42,411 nucleotides of DNA. It comes from Bilophila wadsworthia ATCC 49260 (GTDB lineage: Bacteria > Desulfobacterota > Desulfovibrionia > Desulfovibrionales > Desulfovibrionaceae). The translations under genes and the position numbers were made by a program. The stretch is taken from NCBI RefSeq assembly GCF_000701705.1, contig NZ_JNJP01000032.1:1-42411 (forward strand), read 5' to 3'. The stretch's first letter is position 1. Every line of letters starts with the position of its first letter. The notes below the pieces were generated by a model, which ran no database searches, had not been told where the DNA came from, and saw nothing but the letters and a program-made list of their open reading frames with translations. Shown here piece after piece: positions 1 to 8,544 of this stretch.

Positions 1-44
1 GCCGCCAGCGTTCAATCTGAGCCAGAATCAAACTCTCCAGTTGA
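1..44 (-). rRNA. 16S ribosomal RNA, 5' end only (cut by the window edge)
   Basis: Read on the minus strand, positions 36-26 give AGAGTTTGATT, followed by CTGGCTCAGATTGAACGC, the universal start of bacterial 16S rRNA. The mature 5' end is placed about 8 nt upstream of AGAGTTTG by analogy with E. coli, so 44 is approximate. The rest of the gene lies outside the window to the left. Confidence 0.95.
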
Positions 45-61
45 TTGAAAACAACTAGCTT

Positions 62-79
62 GCCCATATCTCTATGGGC
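62..79 (-). other. Stem-loop in the rRNA leader
   Basis: GCCCATA (62-68) and TATGGGC (73-79) are perfect inverted arms around a 4-nt loop, just upstream of the 16S 5' end. Its position fits a leader stem involved in folding or processing of the rRNA precursor; that role is inference. Confidence 0.5.
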
Positions 80-118
80 TAAAACTCAAAGTTTCTTATT
101 CCCAACTCGCTCTTCACT

Positions 119-130
119 TGTCAAAGAACC
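119..130 (-). promoter_or_regulatory. boxA-like antitermination site in the rRNA leader
   Basis: The minus strand reads GGTTCTTTGACA, close to the boxA core (TGCTCTTTAACA in E. coli rrn leaders), about 75 nt upstream of the 16S start and downstream of all three promoters. boxA recruits the NusB/NusE antitermination complex in known rrn operons. The TTGACA inside it has no clear -10 at the right distance, so boxA is the better reading. Confidence 0.55.
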
Positions 131-177
131 AGAGGCCGTTGCCTCAGCCGCTGCGTTTCCGTCAGCGGCGAAGCGGG

Positions 178-206
178 AACTTATCCCGCCCGGTCCAGCT
201 TGTCAA
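178..206 (-). promoter_or_regulatory. rRNA promoter, proximal (P3)
   Basis: On the minus strand a perfect TTGACA (206-201) is followed after exactly 17 nt by TAAGTT (183-178). The -10 lies inside the small inverted repeat CGGGA-TAAGT-TCCCG. The copy at 279-307 has the same -35, spacer length, -10 and inverted repeat, so these are tandem rrn promoters. Confidence 0.8.
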
Positions 207-278
207 CAACTTTTTTTCGAACCCCGAAGTTTTTTTTCGGAGCGCGCCGCGAGGGTTTCTCCCCGGCGCAGAAGCGGG

Positions 279-307
279 AACTTATCCCGACCCCTTCTCG
301 CTGTCAA
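279..307 (-). promoter_or_regulatory. rRNA promoter, middle (P2)
   Basis: Minus-strand TTGACA (307-302), 17-nt spacer, TAAGTT (284-279). It shares the block GGGATAAGTTCCCGC with P3 about 100 bp away, although the spacers differ. Confidence 0.8.
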
Positions 308-411
308 CCGCTTTCTTCTGCTTTTTTCAAAAAACTTCTTCGCCCCGCCGTGCCCGGCCTCTCGGCCTGCCCGGCTCAGCGAGACATTCCGTCCCGCAGC
401 GGCGAAAACGG

Positions 412-440
412 TTTATGCACCTCCACGCCGCCTCTGTCAA
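412..440 (-). promoter_or_regulatory. rRNA promoter, distal (P1)
   Basis: Minus-strand TTGACA (440-435), 17-nt spacer, CATAAA (417-412). The same -35 and spacing as P2 and P3 but a different -10, without the inverted repeat. T-rich DNA lies just upstream (441-475 on the plus strand), which could act as an UP-like element. Confidence 0.7.
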
Positions 441-684
441 CGACTTTTTATTTTTTTTCTGATTTTTTTCTTCACCCCCGGCAACGCCCCTTTGACGTCT
501 GGTGTTTAATCCGGGGATATCATATGCTTTCTTTAATAACTTGCCGACAGCTTCCGAGCGGCGTATTTACAGTTATCGCCCTGTGGAAGCGACCGCGCCC
601 CCGTTCAGCACGGCAACGGCGCGTCCCGGAGCAGACTTGATTCCTTATCGTTTGTCTTCCCGTCACCCGAACCCCACATCGCCT

Positions 685-3600
685 ATGCACTCTTTCTTGC
701 CGTTCAAACATTCCCGCCTCCGTGTGTACATGCCGCTTTTCGCCGCGCTGCTGCTCGTTCTGACCCCCGGCATGGGTGCGGCCGACCCCGCGCCCGCGTC
801 TCCCGTCCCGGAGGTGTCCACAGCGACGCCTTCCGTCGTCCAAGAGGCGCTTCAGGCCGTGGTCGAACAGACGGCACCGGAAACGCCCGCCGCTCCGGTG
901 GTGCAGACGGCTTCGGCCCTTCCCGCGGTTTCCGGAGAGCCAGGTTCCGCTTTGGCCAAAGAGGGGGCTTCCGTGCCTCTCCAGGCGGAGTGGCTGCTGG
1001 ACCCCAAAGGCACCCACACGCTGACGGATGTCCTGTCCCCGAACGCCCAAAAAGAATTCAAGCCCTACGAGCCGGAATCCCTCCCCCATCAGGCGGGGAC
1101 CATCTGGATGCGCTTGGAGGTTGAGGGCAAGGCCCCGGCCTTTCCGCTCGTTCTGGATCTGAATACCCGCATAGCCGGGCAGCTCCCCGGCATCCCGCAG
1201 GTTTGGCTGGTCCGTCCCGGGGAAAGCAACGGAACCCCGGTGCGCCCCTCCAGCGACGGGCTTTATTCCTTGCCGAGCCCCCTGCCGGATCAGACCGGCA
1301 TCTATATCCGGGTCAACGGCATCCCGGCTCCCGGCTTCGCCCCCATGCTCCGCAACGCGGCGAGCCTGACCCTCGTGGACGAACTCGGGACGCAGCCGCA
1401 GCTTGTACTGCTGGCCGTGCTGCTGTTCCTGTGCCTCCTGCGCGGGGTCACCGAGCGCCGCGAATGGCGGATGTGGGCCGCGCTCTACATCGCCGCCGTC
1501 TGGGTCCAGGCGTTTTGGGGCTTGCCCACAACGCCGGCGGGGGAAGTCAGCCGCTGGGATATGCCCGGGCTGCTCGCGCCCGGCGTCGCCCTGCTCATCC
1601 TGCCGCATGTCGGCAGGCACATGCTGCGGACGCGCCACCACGCCCCTTTTATTGATATGCAGTTCGTTCTGCTGGCCCTCTTCGGCATAGCCCTTTCCGT
1701 CGCGCCGCTGATCCCCGGCTATACGTGGACGCTGCAATTCCTGCCGCTGTGGCCCCTGTTCATGCTTCTGCTCCTGCCCGGCACCCTCGCGGCCTGTGCC
1801 CGCAGGCTTCCCGGCGCGAAACGCTTCCTTCTTATCTGTATCCTGCCGCCTCTGGGTATGCTGGCGCTGTTTCCGCTTTCCCGCCTGCTCCCCGAATCGC
1901 TCATCGGCCTGTTGCCCCACGCGCTGGACGGCTTCATGACGCCGGGCGTGGTCAGCCTGATCCCCCTGACCGGACTGACCCTGAGCGCCCTGTTCGCCGC
2001 GCTCAGCCCAAGCCCGAAGCCTCTCCCCGCTCCGAACCGCAGCACACGGGACACCAAGACCGGCAGGGCGGGCGTCGCCGCGTTGGAACTGGGCGGAGCT
2101 TCCAAGGCTTCCGAAACGTCGTTCGAGCGCCTCCCTTCGCTTTCCGCCGAGCCGGAAGGCCTTGAACTCGCCAACTTCCCGAATAAAAAACCTTCCTCCG
2201 CCAACGTACATTCTGAGCCCGCGCGGGCTGCCGAAGCCTCCCGGCCCACATCCCGCACCCCGGAAAAACGTCCGTATCCGCAAGCCCTGCAAGCGCCTCT
2301 CTCCGCCGGGATGGTGGAGGAATCGCTCCGCGCTCCGCTGGATGCCCTGCTCCGGGCCATCAGCGCCGTGGACCAGTCGCAGCTCTCCGCCGAAGCCCGA
2401 CGCCGGACCGACGCCCTCGGCGTCGCCGGGCGCAACCTCGCCACGGCCATCGGCAATATGGGCAGGGGCGTATCCCTCTCTCAGGACTTCGACCGCAAGG
2501 AACGGTTCGATCTGAACCAGCTTCTGCTGGAAACCCATGAAGCGGTCTCCAGCCTCGCCGAATCCAAGAACCTCGGCCTGTCATGGTTTACCGCCCCCTA
2601 CCTGCCCCGCTGCTACGAAGGACGACGCGCCCAGCTCGCCAACGTGCTGGCCCTGCTGGTCGAGAGCGCGGTACTCGCCACCGATCGCGGCATGGTGCAG
2701 ATCCGTGCCCAGCGCCTGCCCGAAAGCACCGATCCCGGCCATCTGCTGTTCACCGTTTCGGATACGGGTTCCGGTATGCCGCCCCTTGAACGCAGCACCC
2801 TGGCGCTCGTGCGCACATGGGAACTCGTGGGGCCCGACGGGGAACTCGTCTCTCTCGAAAGCGGCCCCAAGGGAACCACCATTTCGTTCAGCATGAGGCT
2901 CACCGCCCGCATCGAACAGCAGCCCATCCCCGCCGCGCCCGAACCGGACAAGGAAACGCTGTCCCGCCTGCCCGCGAGCTCCCTGCGCATCATCGTGGCG
3001 AGCAATGTCCCGGCGAACCGACAGATGTTGTCCTATTATCTGGATGAACTGCCCCATGAAATCATCGAAGCCCGGAGCGCCGAGGAAGCGAAGGCGCTTT
3101 ACCGCCGCACCCCCGGGGCTCTGATCATTTTCGACGACGACATGCCGGAGGAAAGCATCGCCGACGCCGTGGCCGATATCCGCATCTTCGAAGGCGAGCA
3201 CAATTTCCCGCTGGCCTCCATCCTCGCGCTGGTCAACAGCAACGAGCAGATCGACGCCCTGCGCCGGGCCGGATGCACCCATTTCCTCAAGAAGCCGATC
3301 ACGCGCAAGGATCTGCGCGTCCTGACCCTGCGCCTCGCGCCTGTTTCGCGCCGCTTCAAGGATACGGACGGCGCACCCCAAAAAACCGCACCCAAACCGC
3401 AAGCACCTTCAGCCAAGGGCTCGCCGCGCGTCTCGCCGGATATCCCCAACCTTCCGGAACTCCCGGAACCGGCAAAGCCGCTCGCCCCGGCCCTTTCCGC
3501 GCCCCGGGACAGCCACGCCGCCGAACCGGCGCCTGTTAAGAGAGGCATCTTCGCCTCCCTGTTCGCACGGTTCCGAAAGCAGGCCAAGCCAGCCGCACCC

Positions 3601-5082
3601 GAAGCGCCCACCGTGGTCGATCAGGTTGACGAACCCGTCATGACGCTCACGGAAAAAGCTCCCGAAAAGCCGATCAAGCTGTCCAGCGTGGGCGAACCCA
3701 TGCCCATCAGCAAAGCATCCCCCGAGGAAGTTCCTGCCCCCAGGCCGCGCCCTGAGCGCCCGAACCCGCTGGAAGAGCGCGCCAAGCATATGCCCGCCCA
3801 GTCAAGCGCCCCGACAAATGCCGCGGAATGGGTCGGGGAACCTATGCCCATCACCAAGAAGCAGGACGGCGATCAGGGACTGGCCAAGCAGGTTGAGGCT
3901 CCGCTCGAAATGCCCACGCAGGAAAAGGAAGCGGAAAAGCGGCCTGCTCCCGAACACGCTTCAGCGCCGCAGCGTTCCGAAGCGGCCACTCCCTTAAATA
4001 CCGTGCCCGATCTCAACCTTGATGAATGGGTAGGCGAACCCACGCCCATCATCAAGCCACTGCCCGTGTCGGCTCCGCTGCCGGCTCCCGAGGAAACTCC
4101 GTTGACGCTGGAACCGGAACAAAAGGTTTCCCCAAAAAAGCGGGACAACGCCCCCTTGACGCTTGCTCCCACTGACGATGCGCCGCTGACCCTGACGGAC
4201 CAAACCGACAAGGCGGATGAACCGCTCATGCTCGGTACGCCGCTGCCGGACAAAAAAAGCAGCCTCTCCAACGACGTTCTGATGCTGGACGAACCGCTGG
4301 GCAATCAGCCGGAACTTTCGTTGGCCGGACTTGGGCTTGAGCCGCAAGCGGAGGTCATCAACCTGACCGAACCCGTCCGCAAACCCACCCCGGCGCAGCC
4401 TGCGGAGAAGGACGCTCCCATTCCCGATCTGTTTGGGGATGCCCGACCAGCCCCGCAGCCCGGCCCGCGTTCATTGCTGGATGAAGCGGCCTGTCTCGCG
4501 CCCTGCGGACAAGGTTCGCGCCCGACGGCAAGCACGAACGAGCTGGCCATTGATGACATTGTGGAGCTCGGCGTACCGGTGGCTCCGGTTATCCAGCCGG
4601 CCACCGAAAAAGATACCGCCCTCCCCGAACCTCAGGAGGCCCCCCTCCCTCCCGTCCTTCCCGCAGGAGACGGCGAAGCGGCTGCGCAGGAGCAACCCGG
4701 TCCAGGCATTCCCGAAACACCGGAACAGGAACCTGCCCTTCCCACAAAGGACGGACAGAAAGGGCCTCTCCAGGATGCTGAGCAGGAGAGCGAGGCATCT
4801 GACGAAGCCATCCGTGCCTTGCTTACGGAATTGGATGAAGCTTTGGAGCGCGCCATCCAGGGCGAACAATCGGGCGACGCGCAGATGGTCTGCCAAGCCG
4901 CCGCCCATATCGGACGTCTGGCCGAAACCTACGATCTGCGCGTGCTGGACGATCCGGCCCGCTGCCTTGAAGAGGTCGCCTGCTCCGGCAATATGGACGA
5001 AATCGTGCAGCTCATGCCGGATCTGGTTTCCGCCATCAACCGGAACCGCGCCTCTTTTGAAGAAGCGGAGCGGGACGGATAG
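685..5082 (+). CDS. Large membrane hybrid sensor kinase with degenerate phospho-acceptor site
   Basis: A 1,465-aa protein from this ATG. It has a hydrophobic signal or anchor at about residues 16-33, then a periplasmic region to about 239 resembling 7TMR-DISM sensor domains, and several membrane helices between about 240 and 440. A dimerisation-like helix follows at about 540-605. A HATPase_c domain (about 607-744) has an intact DTGSGM G1 box. A receiver domain (about 765-884) carries Asp817 in FDDDMP and Lys870. A roughly 480-residue Pro/Ala/Glu-rich linker precedes a C-terminal HPt-like helix bundle with His1408. The usual HELRTPL block reads ESLRAPL, so the phospho-His is Glu546, and the N-box Asn also appears to be Glu. 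Autophosphorylation in the normal way is therefore doubtful. The start is uncertain: the frame is open to a GTG at 502, ATG 730 is also possible, and none has a clear ribosome-binding site. Its ligand is unknown. Confidence 0.8.
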   Translation: MHSFLPFKHSRLRVYMPLFAALLLVLTPGMGAADPAPASPVPEVSTATPSVVQEALQAVVEQTAPETPAAPVVQTASALPAVSGEPGSALAKEGASVPLQAEWLLDPKGTHTLTDVLSPNAQKEFKPYEPESLPHQAGTIWMRLEVEGKAPAFPLVLDLNTRIAGQLPGIPQVWLVRPGESNGTPVRPSSDGLYSLPSPLPDQTGIYIRVNGIPAPGFAPMLRNAASLTLVDELGTQPQLVLLAVLLFLCLLRGVTERREWRMWAALYIAAVWVQAFWGLPTTPAGEVSRWDMPGLLAPGVALLILPHVGRHMLRTRHHAPFIDMQFVLLALFGIALSVAPLIPGYTWTLQFLPLWPLFMLLLLPGTLAACARRLPGAKRFLLICILPPLGMLALFPLSRLLPESLIGLLPHALDGFMTPGVVSLIPLTGLTLSALFAALSPSPKPLPAPNRSTRDTKTGRAGVAALELGGASKASETSFERLPSLSAEPEGLELANFPNKKPSSANVHSEPARAAEASRPTSRTPEKRPYPQALQAPLSAGMVEESLRAPLDALLRAISAVDQSQLSAEARRRTDALGVAGRNLATAIGNMGRGVSLSQDFDRKERFDLNQLLLETHEAVSSLAESKNLGLSWFTAPYLPRCYEGRRAQLANVLALLVESAVLATDRGMVQIRAQRLPESTDPGHLLFTVSDTGSGMPPLERSTLALVRTWELVGPDGELVSLESGPKGTTISFSMRLTARIEQQPIPAAPEPDKETLSRLPASSLRIIVASNVPANRQMLSYYLDELPHEIIEARSAEEAKALYRRTPGALIIFDDDMPEESIADAVADIRIFEGEHNFPLASILALVNSNEQIDALRRAGCTHFLKKPITRKDLRVLTLRLAPVSRRFKDTDGAPQKTAPKPQAPSAKGSPRVSPDIPNLPELPEPAKPLAPALSAPRDSHAAEPAPVKRGIFASLFARFRKQAKPAAPEAPTVVDQVDEPVMTLTEKAPEKPIKLSSVGEPMPISKASPEEVPAPRPRPERPNPLEERAKHMPAQSSAPTNAAEWVGEPMPITKKQDGDQGLAKQVEAPLEMPTQEKEAEKRPAPEHASAPQRSEAATPLNTVPDLNLDEWVGEPTPIIKPLPVSAPLPAPEETPLTLEPEQKVSPKKRDNAPLTLAPTDDAPLTLTDQTDKADEPLMLGTPLPDKKSSLSNDVLMLDEPLGNQPELSLAGLGLEPQAEVINLTEPVRKPTPAQPAEKDAPIPDLFGDARPAPQPGPRSLLDEAACLAPCGQGSRPTASTNELAIDDIVELGVPVAPVIQPATEKDTALPEPQEAPLPPVLPAGDGEAAAQEQPGPGIPETPEQEPALPTKDGQKGPLQDAEQESEASDEAIRALLTELDEALERAIQGEQSGDAQMVCQAAAHIGRLAETYDLRVLDDPARCLEEVACSGNMDEIVQLMPDLVSAINRNRASFEEAERDG

Positions 5083-5132
5083 CGTAACGGCACATTCCAG
5101 AGCAGAGAGTCTTTGAAGGCGTAAGAAGCATA

Positions 5133-5171
5133 GGGGAAGGGGGCCTTTTCTGAAAAAAGGTCCCCTTCCCC
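5133..5171. repeat. Gene-end palindrome, copy 1
   Basis: An imperfect stem of GGGGAAGGGG and CCCCTTCCCC arms around a CTTTTCTGAAAAAAG core, 50 bp after the sensor kinase stop. It belongs to the family at 8192, 8476, 11727, 18445, 25613, 25929 and 42056. Probably a transcript 3'-end structure. The rest of 5083-5549 holds only this stem and the terminator at 5479-5507; no gene is seen. Confidence 0.7.
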
Positions 5172-5478
5172 AAACCCGCCAACGCGAGATCCATCCCTCC
5201 ATTTCCAAAGGCGTCCGTGCTTACCGGATCTCTGCCCGCAGGCTTTTCCAACACAGACTGCCATTGAAAGGACACCCTTCCCCTTTTCCGGAGTTGGCTC
5301 TCGCCACACTCCATTCCAGTCCCCACCTGCGGCGTTCCCGTGGATGGTTTTGGGGGTAGGAATCACCACAACATCGGAAAGCCATCCCGCAAGGAGTCCG
5401 TCCTCGCCAGAGGAGCTGCGCATCAGTCCGCAGAGCGCTCGGCGTGTCGCCGGATAGCCCCTTCCTTCCCGCCAGCCA

Positions 5479-5507
5479 TAAAAAAAGCCCCCGCAAAACG
5501 GAGGCTT
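5479..5507 (-). terminator. Intrinsic terminator after the unknown-function gene
   Basis: The minus strand reads AAGCCTCCG, a short loop, CGGGGGCTT and then a run of seven T. It lies 43 bp past the stop of the leftward gene ending at 5550. Confidence 0.85.
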
Positions 5508-5549
5508 CCCAGCTCAAGATACCGGGAAAAGGTTTTCCCGGCGCACATC

Positions 5550-6131
5550 TTACCGGCCGTAGTCGGCGGTTCCCTTAAGTTCTTCTTCGATCTCGCGGCG
5601 GACGTCCTCAAGGTCGATGACGATGGGGTCCATCAAGGTGAAACCGCTCGGGTTCAGCCATTCCTCATCGTCGGCGTGCTTGTCGTTGTAAAACACGTTG
5701 TCGAGCACGCGGTAGCCCTTGGTGCCGAGGACGTTGTCCCAGTCCGTCACGACAAAGTTGAACTTGGACGCATCGAAATGGTCGATGTTTTCCCAAATCC
5801 AGCGGAACGTGCAGGTCTCGTTGTCATAGCCCAGAACGGCCAGGAACTGAGCCTTGCTGGAAAGGTACATACGCTGGCGCAGCGTGTACACGTTGCGGTA
5901 CAGGAGGTTGGCGTTGAACGAAACGTCCTCTCCATCCACCTGCAAACGGATCTCGGAAGACTCGTTGAGACGCATCCCGAACGTGCGCGTGTTGCCCCTG
6001 CGCCACCAGTTCATGTACTTCTGGCTGTAGATGTCGCGCCCGCCCTCACGCATACTCTCCGCCGTCTGGGGCGAGATGGGATGAAGCGCAAGGTCACAAC
6101 TCAACCCGGTGATCTCGAAAACAACTTTCAT
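5550..6131 (-). CDS. Protein of unknown function, 193 aa
   Basis: I do not recognise a family. The ATG at 6131 is chosen over the in-frame upstream start because GGAGGAG sits 3 nt before it. The protein is soluble, with no signal peptide or membrane segment. It is rich in aromatic and acidic residues (MNWWRRG near residue 39, TFRWIWENIDHF in the middle, VTDWDNVLG after it) and ends in a charged helix (DVRREIEEEL). It is a single gene with its own terminator, followed by the FKBP-type isomerase gene upstream on the same strand. The open frame, good ribosome-binding site and terminator support a real gene. Confidence 0.75.
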   Translation of the reverse strand: MKVVFEITGLSCDLALHPISPQTAESMREGGRDIYSQKYMNWWRRGNTRTFGMRLNESSEIRLQVDGEDVSFNANLLYRNVYTLRQRMYLSSKAQFLAVLGYDNETCTFRWIWENIDHFDASKFNFVVTDWDNVLGTKGYRVLDNVFYNDKHADDEEWLNPSGFTLMDPIVIDLEDVRREIEEELKGTADYGR

Positions 6132-6216
6132 GTCTCCTCCAGGGCCTGATGTCCGAAGCAAAAGGCGACCCGCTCAGTCGTTCCCTCTGCCCTTTCTCTG
6201 TGAAAAACGCCTTCAT

Positions 6217-6254
6217 AAAAAAAGCTCCGATTCAGAATAACCGAATCGGAGCTT
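6217..6254 (-). terminator. Intrinsic terminator of the FKBP-type isomerase gene
   Basis: A 12-bp perfect stem (AAGCTCCGATTC at 6222-6233 with GAATCGGAGCTT at 6243-6254) followed on the minus strand by seven T. It starts 11 bp after the stop of the isomerase gene. Confidence 0.9.
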
Positions 6255-6265
6255 ATGCGCAAAGC

Positions 6266-6688
6266 CTATTTGACGTCGATAACTTCAATGTCGAAGGTCA
6301 GGTCTTCTCCGGCCAACGGATGGTTGGCGTCAAGCACCACGACCTTGTCGTTCACTTCGACGATCTGCACTTCCATGTCGCCGTCATCGGTGGCGATCTG
6401 AAGCATCATGCCCACTTCGGGCTTGATGTCTTCGGGGACTTCGCTCACGGGCACTTCCATGAGGAGTTCTTCCAGATGCTCCCCATACGCCTCATCGGCG
6501 GGAATGGTAACCGTGAAACGGTCGCCCGCGTTGTGTCCGAGCAGCGCATCCTCAAAACCGGGGATCAGGCTTCCGTCGCCAATGGTAAATTCCAGGGGCT
6601 CACGCTCTCTGGAAGAATCGAATACCTCTCCGTCGGAAAAAGTCCCTGTATAGTGCACGCGAACGGTATTGCCGTCTTTGACTGCCAT
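6266..6688 (-). CDS. FKBP-type peptidyl-prolyl cis-trans isomerase, SlyD-like
   Basis: A 140-aa cytoplasmic proline isomerase and folding helper. The start at 6688 follows AAGGAG with good spacing and gives the usual opening, VRVHYTGTFSDGEVFDSS. An FKBP core of about residues 1-65 (LIPGFEDALLG, VTIPADEAYG) is interrupted by an insert-in-flap segment of about 70-125 and closes with LTFDIEVIDVK. This split arrangement is typical of SlyD proteins, which bind unfolded chains through the insert. The His/Cys-rich metal-binding tail of E. coli SlyD is missing, so a nickel-delivery role is not supported. It is monocistronic and divergent from lysA. Confidence 0.9.
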   Translation of the reverse strand: MAVKDGNTVRVHYTGTFSDGEVFDSSREREPLEFTIGDGSLIPGFEDALLGHNAGDRFTVTIPADEAYGEHLEELLMEVPVSEVPEDIKPEVGMMLQIATDDGDMEVQIVEVNDKVVVLDANHPLAGEDLTFDIEVIDVK

Positions 6689-6849
6689 GAAAGGCTCCTT
6701 AATGTAGTTTGATGTTCCACCATGTCCCCAGAAAGGCGGAAAGTCAAATATCCTTTCGGGGGCTCCCTGCCGCCCCAGCGGGCATGACAATCTTGTACAT
6801 CCTTAACCTACGAAAATACATTGTATTTTATCGTGCATCCCTTCTTCTA

Positions 6850-6877
6850 TTGACAGCACCGTGCAGCCTGTTACTTT
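6850..6877 (+). promoter_or_regulatory. Candidate lysA promoter
   Basis: A perfect TTGACA (6850-6855), a 16-nt spacer and TACTTT (6872-6877) lie 35 bp before the lysA start. The -10 is poor. An AT-rich stretch at 6815-6845 precedes it. Confidence 0.5.
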
Positions 6878-6912
6878 TGCCCCGTAATCTTTTGCCATTC
6901 AGAGGACAATCC

Positions 6913-8187
6913 ATGTCAAACGTTCGCTCCGCCCAGACCGACAAGGTCCGCTTTTTTGGAAACACGACGCCGCAGGAACTCGCCGCCCAATACGGCACCC
7001 CTCTCTACGTCTACAATGAAGACGTGCTGCGCCGGCGTTGCCGGGAACTGCTCGGCCTTTCCAGCCTTCCGGGATTCCATGTGAACTACTCCGCCAAAGC
7101 CAATACGAACCTCGCCCTCCTGCGCATCGTCCGTGAAGAAGGCTGCCACGCCGACGCCATGTCGCCCGGCGAACTGCATATCAACAAGCTGGCCGGGTTC
7201 ACGCCCGACCGCCTCCTGTACGTCTGCAACAACGTTTCCGCCGAAGAAATGAAGAACGCCGCGGACAACGGCCTCATCGTCAGCGTGGATTCCCTGTCGC
7301 AGCTCGACCAGTACGGCAAGGTCAACCCCGGCGGCAAGGTGATGATCCGCATCAACCCCGGCATCGGGGCCGGGCATCACAAAAAGGTCATCACAGCCGG
7401 AAAGGAAACCAAGTTCGGCATCGATCCCACCTCACTGGATGAGGTCCGCGCCCTGCTCAAAAAGCACAGCCTGACGCTCGCCGGGGTGAACCAGCACATC
7501 GGTTCGCTGTTCATGGAGCCGGACAATTATCTCAACGCCATCGAATTCCTGTTGCACTTCGTCCAGTCGGATCTCGCCGATCTGCTCCCCGGCATCGAGA
7601 TCATCGACTTCGGAGGCGGCCTCGGCATCCCCTACCGCAAGTATGAGGAAGAGCCCCGACTTGATATGGCCGAACTCGGCCGCCGGCTTCACGCACTGCT
7701 GTCCGCATGGGTCGAGGAAACCGGCTATAAAGGCAAGTTCTTCATCGAACCCGGCCGTTACGTCGTCGCGGAGTGCGGTGTGCTGCTCGGCACCGTGCAC
7801 GCGACCAAGTTCAACGGCGAAAACCGTTACGTGGGTACCGACCTCGGTTTCAACGTGCTTGTGCGGCCCGCCATGTACGACTCGTTCCACGACATCGAGA
7901 TTTTCCGCGACGGCGGCGAGCCTGATACCGACCTCGTCGAACAGAGCATCGTCGGCAACATTTGCGAAAGCGGCGACATCCTCGCCAAGAAGCGCATGTT
8001 GCCGCTCATCAAGGAAGGCGACATCGTCGCCGCGCTCGACGCAGGGGCCTACGGCTTCGTGATGTCTTCCAGCTACAACCAACGCCCCCGCGCCGCCGAA
8101 GTGCTCATCACCAGCGACGGCACGCCCAAGCTTATCCGCCGCCGCGAGACGCTGGACGATCTGACGCGGTGTTTTGTGGAAGAGTAA
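6913..8187 (+). CDS. lysA: Diaminopimelate decarboxylase
   Basis: A 424-aa PLP enzyme that converts meso-diaminopimelate to L-lysine, the last step of lysine synthesis. It is an alanine-racemase-fold decarboxylase: the PLP lysine is Lys62 in NYSAKANTN, His195 is in QHIGS, the phosphate loop is GGGLG at 234-238, EPGR is at 279-282, CESGD at 351-355 and Tyr380 in AYGFVMSSSYN. ATG 6913 is preferred over the upstream in-frame start because GAGGAC precedes it and the sequence before it (68 extra residues) is not protein-like. No lysine riboswitch is visible in the short leader. Related carboxynorspermidine decarboxylases lack this exact motif set, so lysA is favoured. Confidence 0.93.
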   Translation: MSNVRSAQTDKVRFFGNTTPQELAAQYGTPLYVYNEDVLRRRCRELLGLSSLPGFHVNYSAKANTNLALLRIVREEGCHADAMSPGELHINKLAGFTPDRLLYVCNNVSAEEMKNAADNGLIVSVDSLSQLDQYGKVNPGGKVMIRINPGIGAGHHKKVITAGKETKFGIDPTSLDEVRALLKKHSLTLAGVNQHIGSLFMEPDNYLNAIEFLLHFVQSDLADLLPGIEIIDFGGGLGIPYRKYEEEPRLDMAELGRRLHALLSAWVEETGYKGKFFIEPGRYVVAECGVLLGTVHATKFNGENRYVGTDLGFNVLVRPAMYDSFHDIEIFRDGGEPDTDLVEQSIVGNICESGDILAKKRMLPLIKEGDIVAALDAGAYGFVMSSSYNQRPRAAEVLITSDGTPKLIRRRETLDDLTRCFVEE

Positions 8188-8191
8188 GATT

Positions 8192-8237
8192 GGAGGGGGG
8201 AGGGAACCTTTCTGAAGAAAGGTTCCCTCCCCCCTCC
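8192..8237. repeat. Gene-end palindrome, copy 2
   Basis: A 21-bp perfect stem with a TGAA loop, 4 bp after the lysA stop. The arms are GGAGGGGGGAGGGAACCTTTC and its complement. Beyond it, 8238-8275 is C-rich and ends in CCCAAGACTTTCG, the conserved distal tag of the family. Confidence 0.85.
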
Positions 8238-8355
8238 AAACCTCCCCTCTCCCTCCCAAGACTTTCGTAAAGGTCGATGCCGAGACGGGAAGCAAGGCGG
8301 CTGAACCTCCGCCGCGCGTCTCCCGGCGATGCATCAAAAAGACAAAAGAAATAAG

Positions 8356-8396
8356 ACAAGCCCGGAAACGTCGGTTTCCGGGCTTGTTTGTATTTT
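8356..8396 (+). terminator. Intrinsic terminator downstream of lysA
   Basis: A 14-bp perfect stem (ACAAGCCCGGAAAC at 8356-8369 with GTTTCCGGGCTTGT at 8374-8387) followed by TTGTATTTTTA. This is 170 bp past the lysA stop and beyond the palindrome at 8192, so lysA seems to have two successive 3' structures. A-rich DNA on the other side could let it work leftwards for copA too. Confidence 0.8.
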
Positions 8397-8475
8397 TATA
8401 GATCATCATGCAGCGGGACTCCCGCCGCACCGCCTCCCCACCAGTCGAAAGTCTTTGGAGATGGAGGGGCGGGGT

Positions 8476-8530
8476 CCGGGGAGGGGAGGAAGAAGCCTTT
8501 CTTTAGAAAGGTTCTTCCTCCCCTCCCCGG
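8476..8530. repeat. Gene-end palindrome, copy 3
   Basis: A 25-bp stem with a single bulged G and a TTTA loop, 14 bp beyond the copA stop (copA reads leftwards). The distal tag GTCGAAAGTCTTTGGAG at 8440-8460 lies on the far side from copA, the same layout as in other copies. Confidence 0.85.
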
Positions 8531-8544
8531 TTCTTATCCCATCC

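Noticed and set aside
45..640. Three rightward ORFs in the rRNA promoter region
   Set aside because: They overlap the tandem promoters and leader, are rich in Phe/Pro/Arg from T- and C-rich DNA, and have no plausible ribosome-binding site.
520..2538. Long open frame antisense to the sensor kinase (over 600 codons)
   Set aside because: Its composition is Arg/Gly/Gln-rich with no domain, and it mirrors the codon bias of the kinase gene on the other strand. A GC-rich shadow frame.
6689..6912. Lysine riboswitch upstream of lysA
   Set aside because: The gap is about 220 bp but a plausible promoter lies only 35 bp before the start, leaving no room, and no riboswitch core was recognised.
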